A stretch of DNA of 64,000 bases, from positions 171,383-235,382 of the forward strand of contig MNCI01013895.1 of NCBI GenBank assembly GCA_015680685.1, given 5' to 3'. Shown one piece after another: positions 34,883 to 46,021 of the stretch (its first letter is position 1; the number at the start of each line of letters is the position of its first letter). The stretch is from Gnetum montanum (lineage: Eukaryota > Streptophyta > Gnetopsida > Gnetales > Gnetaceae). Both the position numbers and the translations under genes were made by a program. The notes beneath the pieces were generated by a model. The model saw nothing but the letters and a program-made list of their open reading frames with translations. It made no database searches and was not told where the DNA came from.

Positions 34883-36769
34883 TTAAAAGGTGGAAGAATC
34901 AGAAACAGGACGTTCAGTTGAAGCATGAGCCTTCCTTTCCATGGAAGTGAGAAACCCATCTAGGCTCCTTTTGAGCTGTATTGGTTCCTCATTTTCATCC
35001 ACCCGAATTTTCATCAGTAATTTTTCCACTTCTCTCATGGTGGGTCTGAACTGGGGCTGAACTGGGGCTGTCCATGACAGCACCACACTCCCATCTTTAG
35101 CAGTTGTTCCAGAGTGGAAACCTCTGCATCATTAAGAATTGAAATCTCTCGCTGTCCGTGTGCTCTGCAAATTAGAGGGTACCAGTATTCTCTCCCATTC
35201 ATCAATGCAGTGGAAACCCACTCACAGAGACTCTGCTCATTCAACATTTTGTCCCTGGGTCTCAGTCTAGTTAGCACCTCTAGCACCACCACGCCAAAAC
35301 TGTAAACATCCATCTTCCATGGCTCTTTCACTCTTTTATACTCTGCATATCAATAAACATGCCTTGAGTAATGGGTAGATGTGACGTATACGTATGACAT
35401 TATGGAGAAAACCAATATTGTGGATAAAGAGGAACCAAACCGTTTGAGAATATAGTTATGCCTTTGGTAAATTAAATTCACTGGTCTTTTATAGCAACTT
35501 GGTTGAAGTATATAACAATTTTGCTTGAGCGTAAAGCGATTTTGCTGAACTAAATTTCACTTTTTTGCTAAGTTCAGTTTTGCTTAAAGTGTCATTCAAG
35601 TTTGTTTTCTTGCTGTGAATTTTCACAGGCAACTAAAGGCTTCCAACAAAACAAAGCATATTTGAGATGTGTTGTAACCAGAAAGTTTTCAACTGAAACT
35701 GAATTTTTATTCTAGTCTACTAGAATCTTTTGAATCTCTAGGATTAGTTTCTGAATTGCTTCTTATAAAAGTTGTAAAAAAAGCTATGATATTTAAGTTC
35801 ACTGAATCTTTTGGTTATGTAAGACCAGTTTCAAAATTGTTTTTTAAGAAATATGTAAAAAAGCTGTGATATTTAATCACTGGAATCTTTTAGATCCGTG
35901 GGATCAGTTTCAGAATTGCTTTTTATGAAATTCGTAAAAAAAAGCAGTAACCGGTTACAAGTTAGGATTCTCACTACTCCTGATTTTTACTTCTACGGTA
36001 AAAAAAAGAATCAAATAAAATAGAGCCCCAGTTACTGATCAACAAAATTAAAAAAATATATACCAGGAGCGGTGTATCCAACGGAGTCATTGAGTTTGTT
36101 AGATATGGCCAATCTTGAAGGCTCCAGAATTCTTGCGATTCCAAAATCAGAGAGATGGGCAGTCATTTCGTCATCCAAAAGAACATTGCTAGGATTTACA
36201 TCACCGTGGATTATGGGCGGAGAGCAGTCATGATGCAGGTACGAAAGAGCGCTTGCAATGTTCTCGATGAAACGAAGTCTCGTCCTGAGGCTCAGGGGCA
36301 TGAGCCGCCCATCTTGTAATGGTTGATGAAGCAGCTGTTGAAGACTTCCATTAGACATGAACTGTAGAATCAGTGCTATTATGTTATCATTGCAGACTGC
36401 CGTGATAATCCTCACCAGATTTCTATGTCTGATCTGTCCCAAAGTACGACATTCCCTCAAAAACCTTTTTTTAAAATTCAATTTATTCTCTTCTTGCGGA
36501 TCCCTGAATAGCTTGATTGCTACCGTCTCTCCACTGGGGAAGGTTCCACAGTAAACACGTGCAAAATGTCCTGTGCCGAGCAAGTTATGTTCCCTGTAAT
36601 TGTCTGTTGCAGCAGCCAGTTCTTGCTCAGATAGTTTCAGGAACATTGGACCTTCCCACACCATTGCTTCCCTGTTGGGTGGTTTTGATACACAGGAGAC
36701 CAGGAACCATAGGAGTAAACCTGGTATACATGTAATTGCAAACAATCCTAAAATAATGTAAACGAGCAT
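34883..36769 (-). pseudogene. Receptor-like kinase, ectodomain missing, C-terminus frameshifted
   Basis: Exon 1 (36769-36064) encodes a transmembrane helix (about residues 2-27), then a kinase domain: glycine loop LGTGHFARVY, VAIK lysine, catalytic loop HGDVNPSN and SDFGIAR. An intron at 36063-35343 (GT-AG) splits the APE glutamate codon in phase 1. Exon 2 (35342-34883) continues YKRVKEPWKMDVYSFGV. An 11-bp tandem duplication (CAGCCCCAGTT twice, about 35046-35068 on the plus strand) shifts the frame after WCCHGQPQF; the shifted frame stops near 35035, while the expected PTMREVEKLL tail lies in another frame to 34883. HRD is HGD and the catalytic-loop Lys is Asn. The frame is open upstream to 36904 but no LRRs are seen. 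It is either a pseudogene or, if the duplication is an assembly error, a short kinase. It would act at the plasma membrane. Confidence 0.85.
35690..35960. repeat. Three-copy ~90-bp tandem repeat inside the kinase intron
   Basis: Each copy runs 'tgaatct...ggat(c/t)agtttc(t/a)gaattgctt...tat(a/g)aaa...gtaaaaaa' followed by an 'agctatgatatttaa'-like block. Copies start near 35728, 35806 and 35885. It lies wholly in the 721-bp intron of the minus-strand kinase. Confidence 0.7.
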
Positions 36770-38345
36770 GGCTCTTCTTTTCTTCCTCTTAATCCTGAGA
36801 GCTGTGATCAGAAGTAAAGCTAGATGATTACATGTATCCTCCAGATCCTGAGATGCTGTGATCAGAACTAAAGCCAGAACTAGTGTTATCAGATTCGGAC
36901 TCTGCTAGTCACTTGTTTTTCCCAAAAATGAAAAAGTTAAATGATTGGAAAAAAAAGCCTGTAATATAGGAAGTTATTCGAGCAACAACGGAAAAACTTA
37001 AGACTCTGCCAATTGGCAACAATGGTCTCAGCACCAGTCAATGGAATCAAATTTATAACTTGAAGAAGTTTCAGAATAACAGTCTTACCACTGGTAACAC
37101 CTGATTTTCAACCAGATTTTTTTTTTCATCAGCCATGAGGGAATAAAAACAACTGCAATGGAAACAGAAAAAACAGATTTTTAAACCACGTATGAGCTTT
37201 GCCTGTCATTGACGATTGACGAATGGATGAAGAGAAATGTGATTTGCAGTTCCAGTCCTAATACTCTTACTCCTCGTTTGTGTGGCTGCCTGGTTCGGTC
37301 AATCAAAATATCAAAGGCAAGCGAGTTGCAATGGTAGCAATAAAAGTCTACAATCAACGAAAATGTAAAACTCCTTATAAATTATTAACTAAATGGTCGG
37401 CTGAACCGCAGAAGGATCATGACTTGGAGGTATATTGCTAATCTTGGGGTTCCAGGAAGATGAACTCGTTGATTTTATTCTTCCAAAAGCTTATTTTCTG
37501 TTTTTAAAGAAGAATTTGCCCATTTTACTCTTGAAGCATCGGATAAACCAGAAATCCAAAACCTTTTTGAAAACTCATTTTATCCTCAAGAATTTGATAT
37601 TTTGAGTTGGTAATTCGTTGATTTTATTCCTTGGAAAACTGATTTTATTTTTAAAGAATCCAATAAATCTGAATTCCAAAACTATTTATCTAGTCCTTAA
37701 GAATTTCTAAATCTGAATTCCAAAACAGTTTACGGTGAAAAATCATCCATGAGATATCTGATTAAATGGGTGGATGGAGTTTATCTCGGAGAAATTTGAG
37801 AATTTTTAGATTCAAAACTAGTGAAAGATCATCAGATAGAAATATGAAAAATTTGATATTTACTGCAAGAAATTTAAATCTTATTTGTGGCAGACTTTTG
37901 TAATTAAATTTTAATATTTGTTTTGCACTTTTTTTCCCACGGCCGTTTCAACATTAATTTTCCGAAATTATCGGTGATTTGTGGACGATGTTTACAGGTA
38001 GATTACACGTAGGCATTCAATGACCAATTGCATTATTATTTGTACAAAGCTGCACATTTCCAGGAAACCACAGATGTTGCGTTCACAAGTTATTGGTAGC
38101 TGTCATTTCACTTGGTTTCAGTTTTCTTACGGAGGAAAAAATTCACAAGATTTCGGTGGTTCCACCACTAGAAAGTCTATGATTCTTAGGCTGAGCAAAA
38201 TTTTATTCTTCTGCTGCAGACTCTTTCTCACCGAATTCCACGGTAAACATTATTCTTTCTTAGGCTAAGTAGGAACCTCATCAGCAGGATTCGTTTCGTG
38301 CCATAGGGTTGAGATAGGTTTTCCTCTAACTCCACAATGACGTGA

Positions 38346-38455
38346 CATGCAAAGCCATACCATAAGCTTGTTACCACAAAACTCCACAATACGGACAGGG
38401 CATGCAAAGCCATACCATAAGCTTGTCACCACAAAACTCCACACTCCACAATGAT
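38346..38455. repeat. 55-bp tandem duplication
   Basis: The unit starts 'catgcaaagccataccataa' and continues 'gcttgt(t/c)accacaaaactccaca'. Copies are at 38346-38400 and 38401-38455. Confidence 0.85.
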
Positions 38456-39439
38456 CACACCATTGAAATAACATTAGAGCTTTTGAGGCTCAACATTTGC
38501 TTCATAAACCATGTCATTAAAATAATATTAAAAACATAAGTAAACAAAGAAATAGAAGGAAATATCTCATTGTTTTTCGAACTGAGATCATTTTGAAAAA
38601 AAGAATTCTCTTTTATTGAAAACCTTTTGCATTAACACTCATATTACTACTTTCAACTTTACTTTACATTTCAGATTGAAAACCTTAGTGATAACCTATG
38701 ATAAAATGATTCAAAAAGTGTCTATGTTATTTAGAGCCACCATAATGTTTGTGTAAAGACTCTACTGTATCCTATGCAATCCCTTCAAGCAATTGGATCA
38801 TTTAGGTGACAATGAAGGGATTTTGCCTAAAACATGGTTTATTTTCCTTTGCAAAATTATTCTCTTCATTCTTCTCCATAACTTCCTACACTTTACTATG
38901 GATGCAAGTCATTTCAATAAGTAAAATTACTCTTTTTTTTTTTGAAATTAATATTTCCTAGTTGCATGGTATGAATTTTGGAGTTTTAGTACATCCCTAA
39001 CCTTCTAAATCTATTGGACAATAGAAATACACATGGTAAGAATTTTGAAAACATCATTAAGAAAATAACAAAGTATTTTTCATAACATTTGAAACAAATC
39101 AATTTAATTTGCAACTATGATAGTCCATCTCTATTTAATGTGCTCCAATGCAAAACATTAAAAATGTGGTATTTATCTTCAATGCTATTTGTATTGCTAC
39201 CATTATCTATGGCTAAGCATATTCAAAGTACCAAAGTCCTACACCCCAATAACAATGTTTGCTAGAGGAAGTTTTAAATATTTGTGGTCAACTTAGTTAA
39301 AAACTAAGTATTGCACTTAATTTCTTATTATTAAAGAGAGAAAGTAGGTTGATCCACATTTTATGTCATTCTAGTGCCATCCCAGCATCATCACTAGAAG
39401 AAACATGGACCTTTGAGCATTGCATTGGTTTGTTTCTAT

Positions 39440-39610
39440 GTGCCCTTAGTCTTTGAGGTAGCAACCCACCATGAATATTTAAATACAGAACTAGAGTTGA
39501 AAGAAGCTTAATAAGGAAAAACCTATCTATGTGCCCTTAATCTTTAAAGTAGCAACCTAACATCAATATTTAAATATAGAACCAGAGTTTAAAGAAGGTG
39601 AACAAGGAAC
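39440..39610. repeat. Direct duplication of ~108 bp
   Basis: 'tatgtgcccttagtctttgaggtagcaacc...atatttaaatacagaac(t/c)agagtt' occurs twice with about 10% difference, starting near 39437 and 39529. Confidence 0.65.
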
Positions 39611-40890
39611 CTGAATAAATCACATTATTTATTGCCTTTTACATGATCTATGGCCTGTAACTTGTAATCTCTATTGAATTTAAAAATCAAATGAAGATGC
39701 AAGAACATACATTGTTGAAACATTTTAAGAGACTCAAATTTTTTTCAAAAAGTAGGTAGGGATTGGGCTACCAACCCATTGTCAATTTGCTTTAAAAAAA
39801 GGACGTGAGATCTAAATCTACAACTGAGATTTGCTTAAAAAGCAACAACCCAACATAAATATTTTGAAAGGAACCTCAATAAAGTGCATGGTCGGTTGGC
39901 ACGCATTGCTCTTGGTTGGTTGCCCTTAGTATAATCAACGGGGTGCAACTTGAAACTTGTCTTGAATTTAAAAAATGATGGCAACACTGGATTCTTTGAA
40001 TTCTACTTAAAAACATGAAGACTATGGGATGCAGCCTAGGAAGCCTCTCAAGTATTTTGACGTTACATTGTAACCAAGGATAGAGGCATGCATTCTAGAA
40101 AGTCTTCATGTCACATATCAACGCTGTGCAAGATGAAATTTCACAGTGAAAATTGACAGATGCATGTCTTCGTGTCTTCATTTGGCTTCTGCATCATTAT
40201 CCATGGTCTTTGTGATGCATTACCCATCATAAATATTTTTCACAAACATATTCCTAAATCATTATATATACCAAAAATTTTGTTCAATGATGAATGTAAT
40301 TAAATTGAAATATCAATTCTAATATTTGTTGATACAACCCTTTATATCTTTTAATCTAAAAAGTATTATTATTGATATAATAGTTCAAAAAGGTGAATGT
40401 AAAATTTGTCATAGAATTATGGTTAGTTGTAAACCACCAATATAAATTTATTATTGATTTAGTTAATTTGAAGATAATATAACTTGATTGATACAACTAT
40501 TGGTACATGACTAAAAAAAGGGGTGGTAATTAACTATTTTTCTATATTAAAGTATATACTTAGATCTTGCTAATTAAATAAATAAGATTTAAATTTTTTT
40601 AGTTATTTATGGTTTCTTAATTAAGTGTATATATTCAAAATCAAATAATAACATGATTTTGAATTAGATCCTTGAAATATATTTGGAACCTTTATTATTG
40701 AGTTGTGTTGTTATTAGAGCTCTCATTCTTTGTTATTCATTCATACCTATGCACTACAAGTAGAATAACCAGAAAAATATAATTTTTGAGAAAACCCAAA
40801 AATATAAATTTCTAAATACAAGCAAAATAATTTTGTTAACAAAACAATTCAAGAAAAATATTATATGGGGGATAGTGGCTACAAAAAGAT

Positions 40891-41062
40891 TCTCTAGGGA
40901 TATTAATGTACAAATGACAAAGTACATTAGTAAAAATGTTAATAACAGATTTTATAGCATAGCCTCTAAATCCATGAGTCAAAACTTATGATTCTACAAT
41001 CATTTACAAAAAGGTTACTAGGAAGCTTCTTAGATAATGGATGTAAATTGAAAATTGTTAAT
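40891..41062. repeat. 172-bp flank of element F, left copy
   Basis: The sequence from 'tctctagggatattaatg' to 'attgttaat' is repeated at 49486-49657 with one visible difference. It directly precedes the 5' LTR of F. Confidence 0.92.
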
Positions 41063-41876
41063 TGATGGGAAGCAATATCGCATGGGCCGCGATATTGCGT
41101 CTTCCCCTATGATCTCACTTACGCGATATCGCAGTCTGTCGCCATGTCTATAAGTAAGAGGCCGCTCTCCCTTGTTTCAAAACAATAGGTTAGATTGTAG
41201 CGAAGCTCTGACAGTTTGATCCCTCCAGAGATAGATTATTTTCCAATGTCTGCTTGTAGTGTGGTGAATGTAATTGTACGACATCCTTTATTCGAGTGTG
41301 ATGTACTTGGACACGCACATGACCGGCAATAAAGATCGAGATTACTTCATCATTGTAGCATTCACTTTGTTATTTATTTATTTACTTGTTATTTACTGCT
41401 TTCTTAATTAGTCTCTCTCACCCTTAAACTCACGTTAGAACGTGGAATGAGTACAACTTGATTACGAGCATTTAAGTGTGACTACTTGGTAACTCAGTGG
41501 CGTACCTAGGATCTGTGCTTGGTAATCCCAGTGGTAGTCGTGCACGAGGTCCAAGATGTGTACAGATGATCAAGGAACAAATGTTCATCACACTTAGGCT
41601 AGATTAGATTCTCTTACCCTTTCCTCCTAGCTTAGTTAATATTACTTTTCATTGCCTTTAGGAGTAGCATTAGATTAGGAACACATCATACACCTCACTC
41701 TGGACTAAACCATATGTGATAAATAGAATACTAGTCTAGGTGAGAAGACAACGAATTGCGACCTAAGGATAATTGTCTAGGTGCCACAACTAGTCTATCT
41801 GCAGAGTTTGACCAGATCGTGCGTGAAAACGCTAGTATTCGTATGGTTGAGTATAGGGGTACCTTGCCACTCATCA
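41063..41876 (+). repeat. Element F 5' LTR
   Basis: The 814-bp LTR runs from TGATGGGAAGCAATATCGC to TTGCCACTCATCA. TATAAGTA at 41150-41157 is 87 bp from the edge, behind several (G/A)ATATYGC palindromes. The preceding 'ttaat' would be the left target duplication. Confidence 0.92.
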
Positions 41877-41896
41877 TTGGCACCGTTGCCGGGGAC
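41877..41896 (+). promoter_or_regulatory. Element F primer-binding site (tRNA-Asp type)
   Basis: TTGGCACCGTTGCCGGGGAC begins at the first base after the LTR. Apart from one A for G it matches the reverse complement of the plant tRNA-Asp 3' end as I recall it (TGGCGCCGTTGCCGGGGA). Confidence 0.88.
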
Positions 41897-42013
41897 AATG
41901 CTAGTTATCTAGATTAGTTATATCATACAAGGTCTCTGTAAAGGACCTAACGATATATCTTTCAGAGAAAAAAAATTAAATTATTAAAAATTCACATAAA
42001 TTCACACACAACA

Positions 42014-43201
42014 ATGCCTCTCGTACAAAAGCACGATAATGCCACACCTAGTGAGGAAGTTCATTGGAGAACCAACGAACTATATGACGATGAAGATTGG
42101 AGTATACAACCTGAAGTGGGAGTTTCTTATAAACATGAACAAAAACAATGTCATCCTAACACACGAAAGCATAACTTACCTGATGACGATGAACCCCCAC
42201 TGGCCACTACAAGCCTAACACAAATACAAGAGGCTGTTCGAATCTCACGTAGGCATTGTAAAGAGAGTCATCTACCCAGGCTCAATTTAAACAACTTTCC
42301 TAAATTTTCAGGAGGCTATGACTTGGATCCACATCAACATTTACAAGCCTTCTACGATGCCTGCACATGGCATAACATTGATAACGGGTGACAAAAACTT
42401 AAGCTATTTCCTATGACACTTGTTGACCAAGCAAAAGTATGGTATAGATCATTAAAACCAAATTCAATACGACGTTGGTCAACGATGGTAGAGGTCTTTA
42501 ACGAAAAATATCAAACCTACACAAGAGTGTCAGCATTAAGGAAACAAATCCAAGGATGGAAACAAGCACAACATGAATCCTTGGACATGGCCTTAGAAAG
42601 ATATTATGCACTGTTAAACAACTATCCAGGCCATGGATTTTCCGAGGAAAGGCTAATGTACCATATCATTGATGGGCTATGTAATGAAACAAGAGAGACC
42701 TTAGGAATGTATGCCCAAGGTCAACTATACGAACTACGAACCCATCAAGTCCAAGAGCTTATTAAGCAGGTAGCAAAAGAAGAAGGTGAATTAGCTAGAT
42801 GGGAGAGTGTTGAAAAACATCAACGGGACCAAAATTTCAACTTAACAAAGGTCCATAATCATAAAAAGGAGAAATCAACCAATCTCAAGGTGGAACCATC
42901 ATCTTTGCCAATGCAAAAAACATTAGAAGAAGCTGAGGCAAAGATCAATAAGATGTTGGACTGGACGTATCAAAACTGTGGAGAAGTTATCGATATCATT
43001 GGAGATAGAGTTTTAGCAACCCAAGAAGCAGGACAAGACATTAGACATTCAGAAAAAAAGAATGAAGGGAATAAGTGCTCAACTGCTAATCATACTTATG
43101 AATGCAACATATGCCTGTACGATCACCCCAAGGGTCACTGCCCAATCTTGTTACATTTACATGAGCATTGGGGAAACACGTTACATCTAGAGTTCGTATA
43201 G
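42014..43201 (+). pseudogene. Element F gag, one nonsense codon
   Basis: A single frame of 396 codons is broken only by TGA at 42389-42391, where C and D have Trp (IENEWQKLKLF against IDNG-stop-QKLKLF). Visible parts are an acidic N-terminus, the capsid-like core (NNFPKFSGGYDLDPHQHLQAF, RRWSTMVEVFNEKYQTY, GWKQAQHESLDMALERYY), a Lys/Glu-rich C-terminal segment, and the zinc knuckle CNICLYDHPKGHC (CX2CX3HX4C). It is shorter at the N-terminus than D gag and lacks its Ser/His-rich middle. Start 42014 is chosen as the first ATG after the leader. Its good preservation makes it useful for judging when F was last active. Confidence 0.87.
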
Positions 43202-43381
43202 AGATACTGTGTTCGATCACAATGGCAACAATCCCAGTCGTGGGGGAGACCACCACTGGACTAGAGACACCCTTCATACTATCCGAACCCAAACGCTGAT
43301 CTTGTTCAACATCCTATTTCTCCAACTAGGCCAACACACTTTATCTCACCACAGTACCATTCTCCTCAATACTATCAACCC

Positions 43382-44044
43382 ATGCCTCCAACACAACCAC
43401 CACCTTCTGCATCTTATACTCCTCCTAACTTTCAACATTCTCATCCTTTCCCTCCTTCCACATTGCCACCAACTGTTCCTAAGGTGCCTGCACCACAACA
43501 ACAACCCATGAACGACACTTGTGCTATTGCTACTAACAGCAGTGAAAAGCCTCCTCAACATCAAAAGTGTCCTTTCTTTAAACACGGCTGTAAGAAGGGA
43601 CAACACAATTCCGAGGCCACTGCATCTTTCAACCCAGCACAAGTTCCACATTGTGGTGCACTCTTACCTTCGATCCCAACGCCTCATGTAACTTCATCAA
43701 GGCCACCAACTCACACTCCAACAAAAATATGGCCCAATGAACACATGAATGGAGAACGACAACCCAATCCTTGCATACCATCTAATAGTCCCAAACATCA
43801 TAGTGGATCAACTCGTTATTTGAAAACTATATCATATAACTTGCCCCACTATGCTTATTATAATCAAGTGNGAACTATATCATATAACTTGCCCCACTAT
43901 GCTTATTATAATCAAGTGTGTGAACCCCAAGGGGATACGTATGGACTAGTTCCAATATTTCCAACATGCAAGGATCCTCATCTTCCATTTATTAATCCTT
44001 GCCATACTCAATCGTTTAGTTATGGGGGATATCCCCCATTCTAA
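43382..44044 (+). pseudogene. Element F proline-rich post-gag frame
   Basis: The frame is rich in Pro, His, Gln and Thr (for example MPPTQPPPSASYTPPNFQ), ends SFSYGGYPPF, and sits where C and D have a similar Pro/Gln-rich linker. No protease follows. Part of it (43825-43918) is an assembly duplication around the single N at 43871. Whether it is translated as a gag extension is unknown; it is in a different frame from gag. Confidence 0.5.
43825..43918. other. Assembly join: 46-base duplicate flanking a single N
   Basis: 43825-43870 and 43873-43918 are the same, with N at 43871. A scaffolding artefact, as at 1610 and 44683. Confidence 0.85.
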
Positions 44045-45446
44045 TAGCAAGTAGGATTAATAAATAATTTTCATTTTCTTTAATTTTTCAATTTTTGTTT
44101 TCCAGTTTTTTTTCATTTTTTCAACTTTCTTATTTTACCTTTTTATTTTTTATGTCTTTATAAGTAATCTCATCTACAAATAAAACACTCATGTGGATCG
44201 TTGGTTGAGGTGTGTTATATGTTATTAAGTCTCGAGTGATCAATTATTTGAACAGTGAGCCCATTACACCCACTCATCCATTCTACAAATAAGAGATTCT
44301 GTTCAAGGGTACAGTGATATTCTTGACATTTTTGGAAACTTAAAATTAATTTTGTGTTCATTGTACCCAGAATGAAGAAAGATGGACCAAGAGGGAATGA
44401 TAAGGGTGTGACATCAAGGGGACTTGTGGATTCTCTTGGGTGACATCTGTGGGTGTTATCATGCAACGGGGTTGTACTAAGATCCTTGTAGATCTAACGA
44501 AAATGGGAGTAAGAGTAATCAAAAGGGCACTCAAAAATCAAACGTTGTTCTAGGGGGTCCCACTAGAAAGACATGCACCCATGCCTGAAGGTTGGCAACT
44601 TCTCTGGATTCAGTATTCAAAAAAGAAAATAAAATAAAAGTGCCATAAAACAAAAATCACTCCTCCCTTGAATTAAATGCCANGAAAATAAAAGTGTCAT
44701 AAAACAAAAATCACTCCTCCCTTGAATTAAATGCCAAGTGATCGTACGCCTTGTTGTTATGGTACTCTCATAGTTGCTCACCATGGGATGAAACAATGCG
44801 ATGTCATTGATTAAAGGAATGGACTTGGTCCTGATCTTGGAACGATGGGTAAATGACACTTTAATCATGCTTTACATGCAAGATTCTCTATGCCCTGGGT
44901 CAGTTACCTCATGTCCCAATCTCTATGATCCCTTTCTATAGTTCGTCTCATCTCACTGTTCGTGTAATTGTAGCTCGTGTCATGTGTAACATAGAATTCT
45001 TACCTCATTCCGGTGATAATTACATGTGTGTGTTTTGTGAAGTTAGTGCGGATTACATTTAACCCTTCTAGTGCCCATGGACACTTTAAGTGTGGTTACA
45101 CAAGGGCATTATAGGTTGGAACGTGCTTTGGGGAGGACCCACTTCTGTAATCTCTTGTAATTTCACTTATGACATAGCTCACACACACCATTTCTTACCG
45201 TCAGCATAATTTTCATAACATTCTTTCCCTACTATTACCCCTCTGAATTTCAATGTTCCAATGTACCATCACATAACCTTTTTCTTATCACCCAAGGTAT
45301 TATTGATAAAATCCACACCGTCATCATTAATGGTGCCTCTCGAATTCATGGAATTGTCCTAGAACATCTTAATCATAGTCAATGTCCTTAATTTCCAATG
45401 TTAATTTCAAGAAAATCATTTAAAAAGTTGGTATTTTCATGGTGTC
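44045..45446 (+). other. Element F 3'-type non-coding tract
   Basis: No gene. Landmarks shared with C and D include 'gggtgtgacatcaaggggactt', 'acccatgcctgaaggtt' and 'ctttggggaggacccact' (about 45131), then 'cacccaaggtat'. The tract follows gag directly, so pol is precisely absent. A duplicated segment of about 50 bases flanks the single N at 44683, another assembly join. Confidence 0.7.
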
Positions 45447-45660
45447 TCACATCACTAGGGATGAGATATCGCATATGTGATATCACGTCCCACATGATAT
45501 TGTGTACGCGATGTATCATACGTGATATCATGTCCCCGCCGCCTATAAATAGGTCACCCCCTGCAACACTTAGCATCATTTTGTCATTCACACGAGGGGA
45601 GTTTTTGAAATTTTTCTCTGTGACTTATGATTGAGCGCCCCTTGCTTTTCTCACTCTATC
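45447..45660 (+). promoter_or_regulatory. Internal LTR-like promoter fragment in element F
   Basis: A cluster of GATATC-type palindromes (gagatatcgcatatg, gtgatatcacgtcc, gtgatatcatgtcc) leads to CCTATAAATAGG, with TATAAATA at 45544-45551. A 'gattgagcgcccctt' block follows that resembles the R region of the C LTR. This is the layout of the family's U3-R, yet no primer-binding site or U5 end follows. It lies about 470 bp before the long frame at 46022. A captured or residual LTR serving as promoter is inferred. Confidence 0.6.
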
Positions 45661-46021
45661 TTGCTCGCTGGTACTTCGATTTTTATTCCATTTGAACCTG
45701 CTTGAACCCAAAGTATTCAATTTAGTCATGGGGGAGGGACACTTGCTGAAAAGTGCCTAAATTTTTTGAAATTTATCATCGCCCAAAGGACACTAGCTAG
45801 GGTAATTAACTATAACACTTAGAATAATTGTGCCTAAAAATCATTTAATCCCTAGGTATACTGGGAAACTAAAATGGAAACCACCTAAGTCAAGGACTCA
45901 TTATAACAAACTTTCAGGAACTATCACACGTGATAACATAAGATCATTAATTAAGACAAGCAGTAAAGTATAACTTAACTTCAAAAATGACCTTACTAAC
46001 GCTTGGCCCATGTGATTGCAG

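Larger units (their letters stand above)
36770..41062. other. Intergenic sequence upstream of the kinase
   Basis: No LRR ectodomain or other gene could be read on either strand. A tandem duplication of about 54 bp lies at 36792-36880. A 55-bp duplication is at 38346-38455. A roughly 108-bp duplication is at about 39440-39610. Short frames at 38020-38474 are shadows of the 55-bp repeat. The last 172 bases (40891-41062) recur after element F. Confidence 0.6.

Noticed and set aside
38228-38474. Two minus-strand frames with repeated SFVVTSLWYGFAC-like units
   Set aside because: They arise from the 55-bp DNA duplication read in two frames, with no start context or family.
43346-43651. Minus-strand Arg/Trp-rich frame
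   Set aside because: Reverse reading of the proline-rich region of F; composition is dictated by CCA/CCT repeats.
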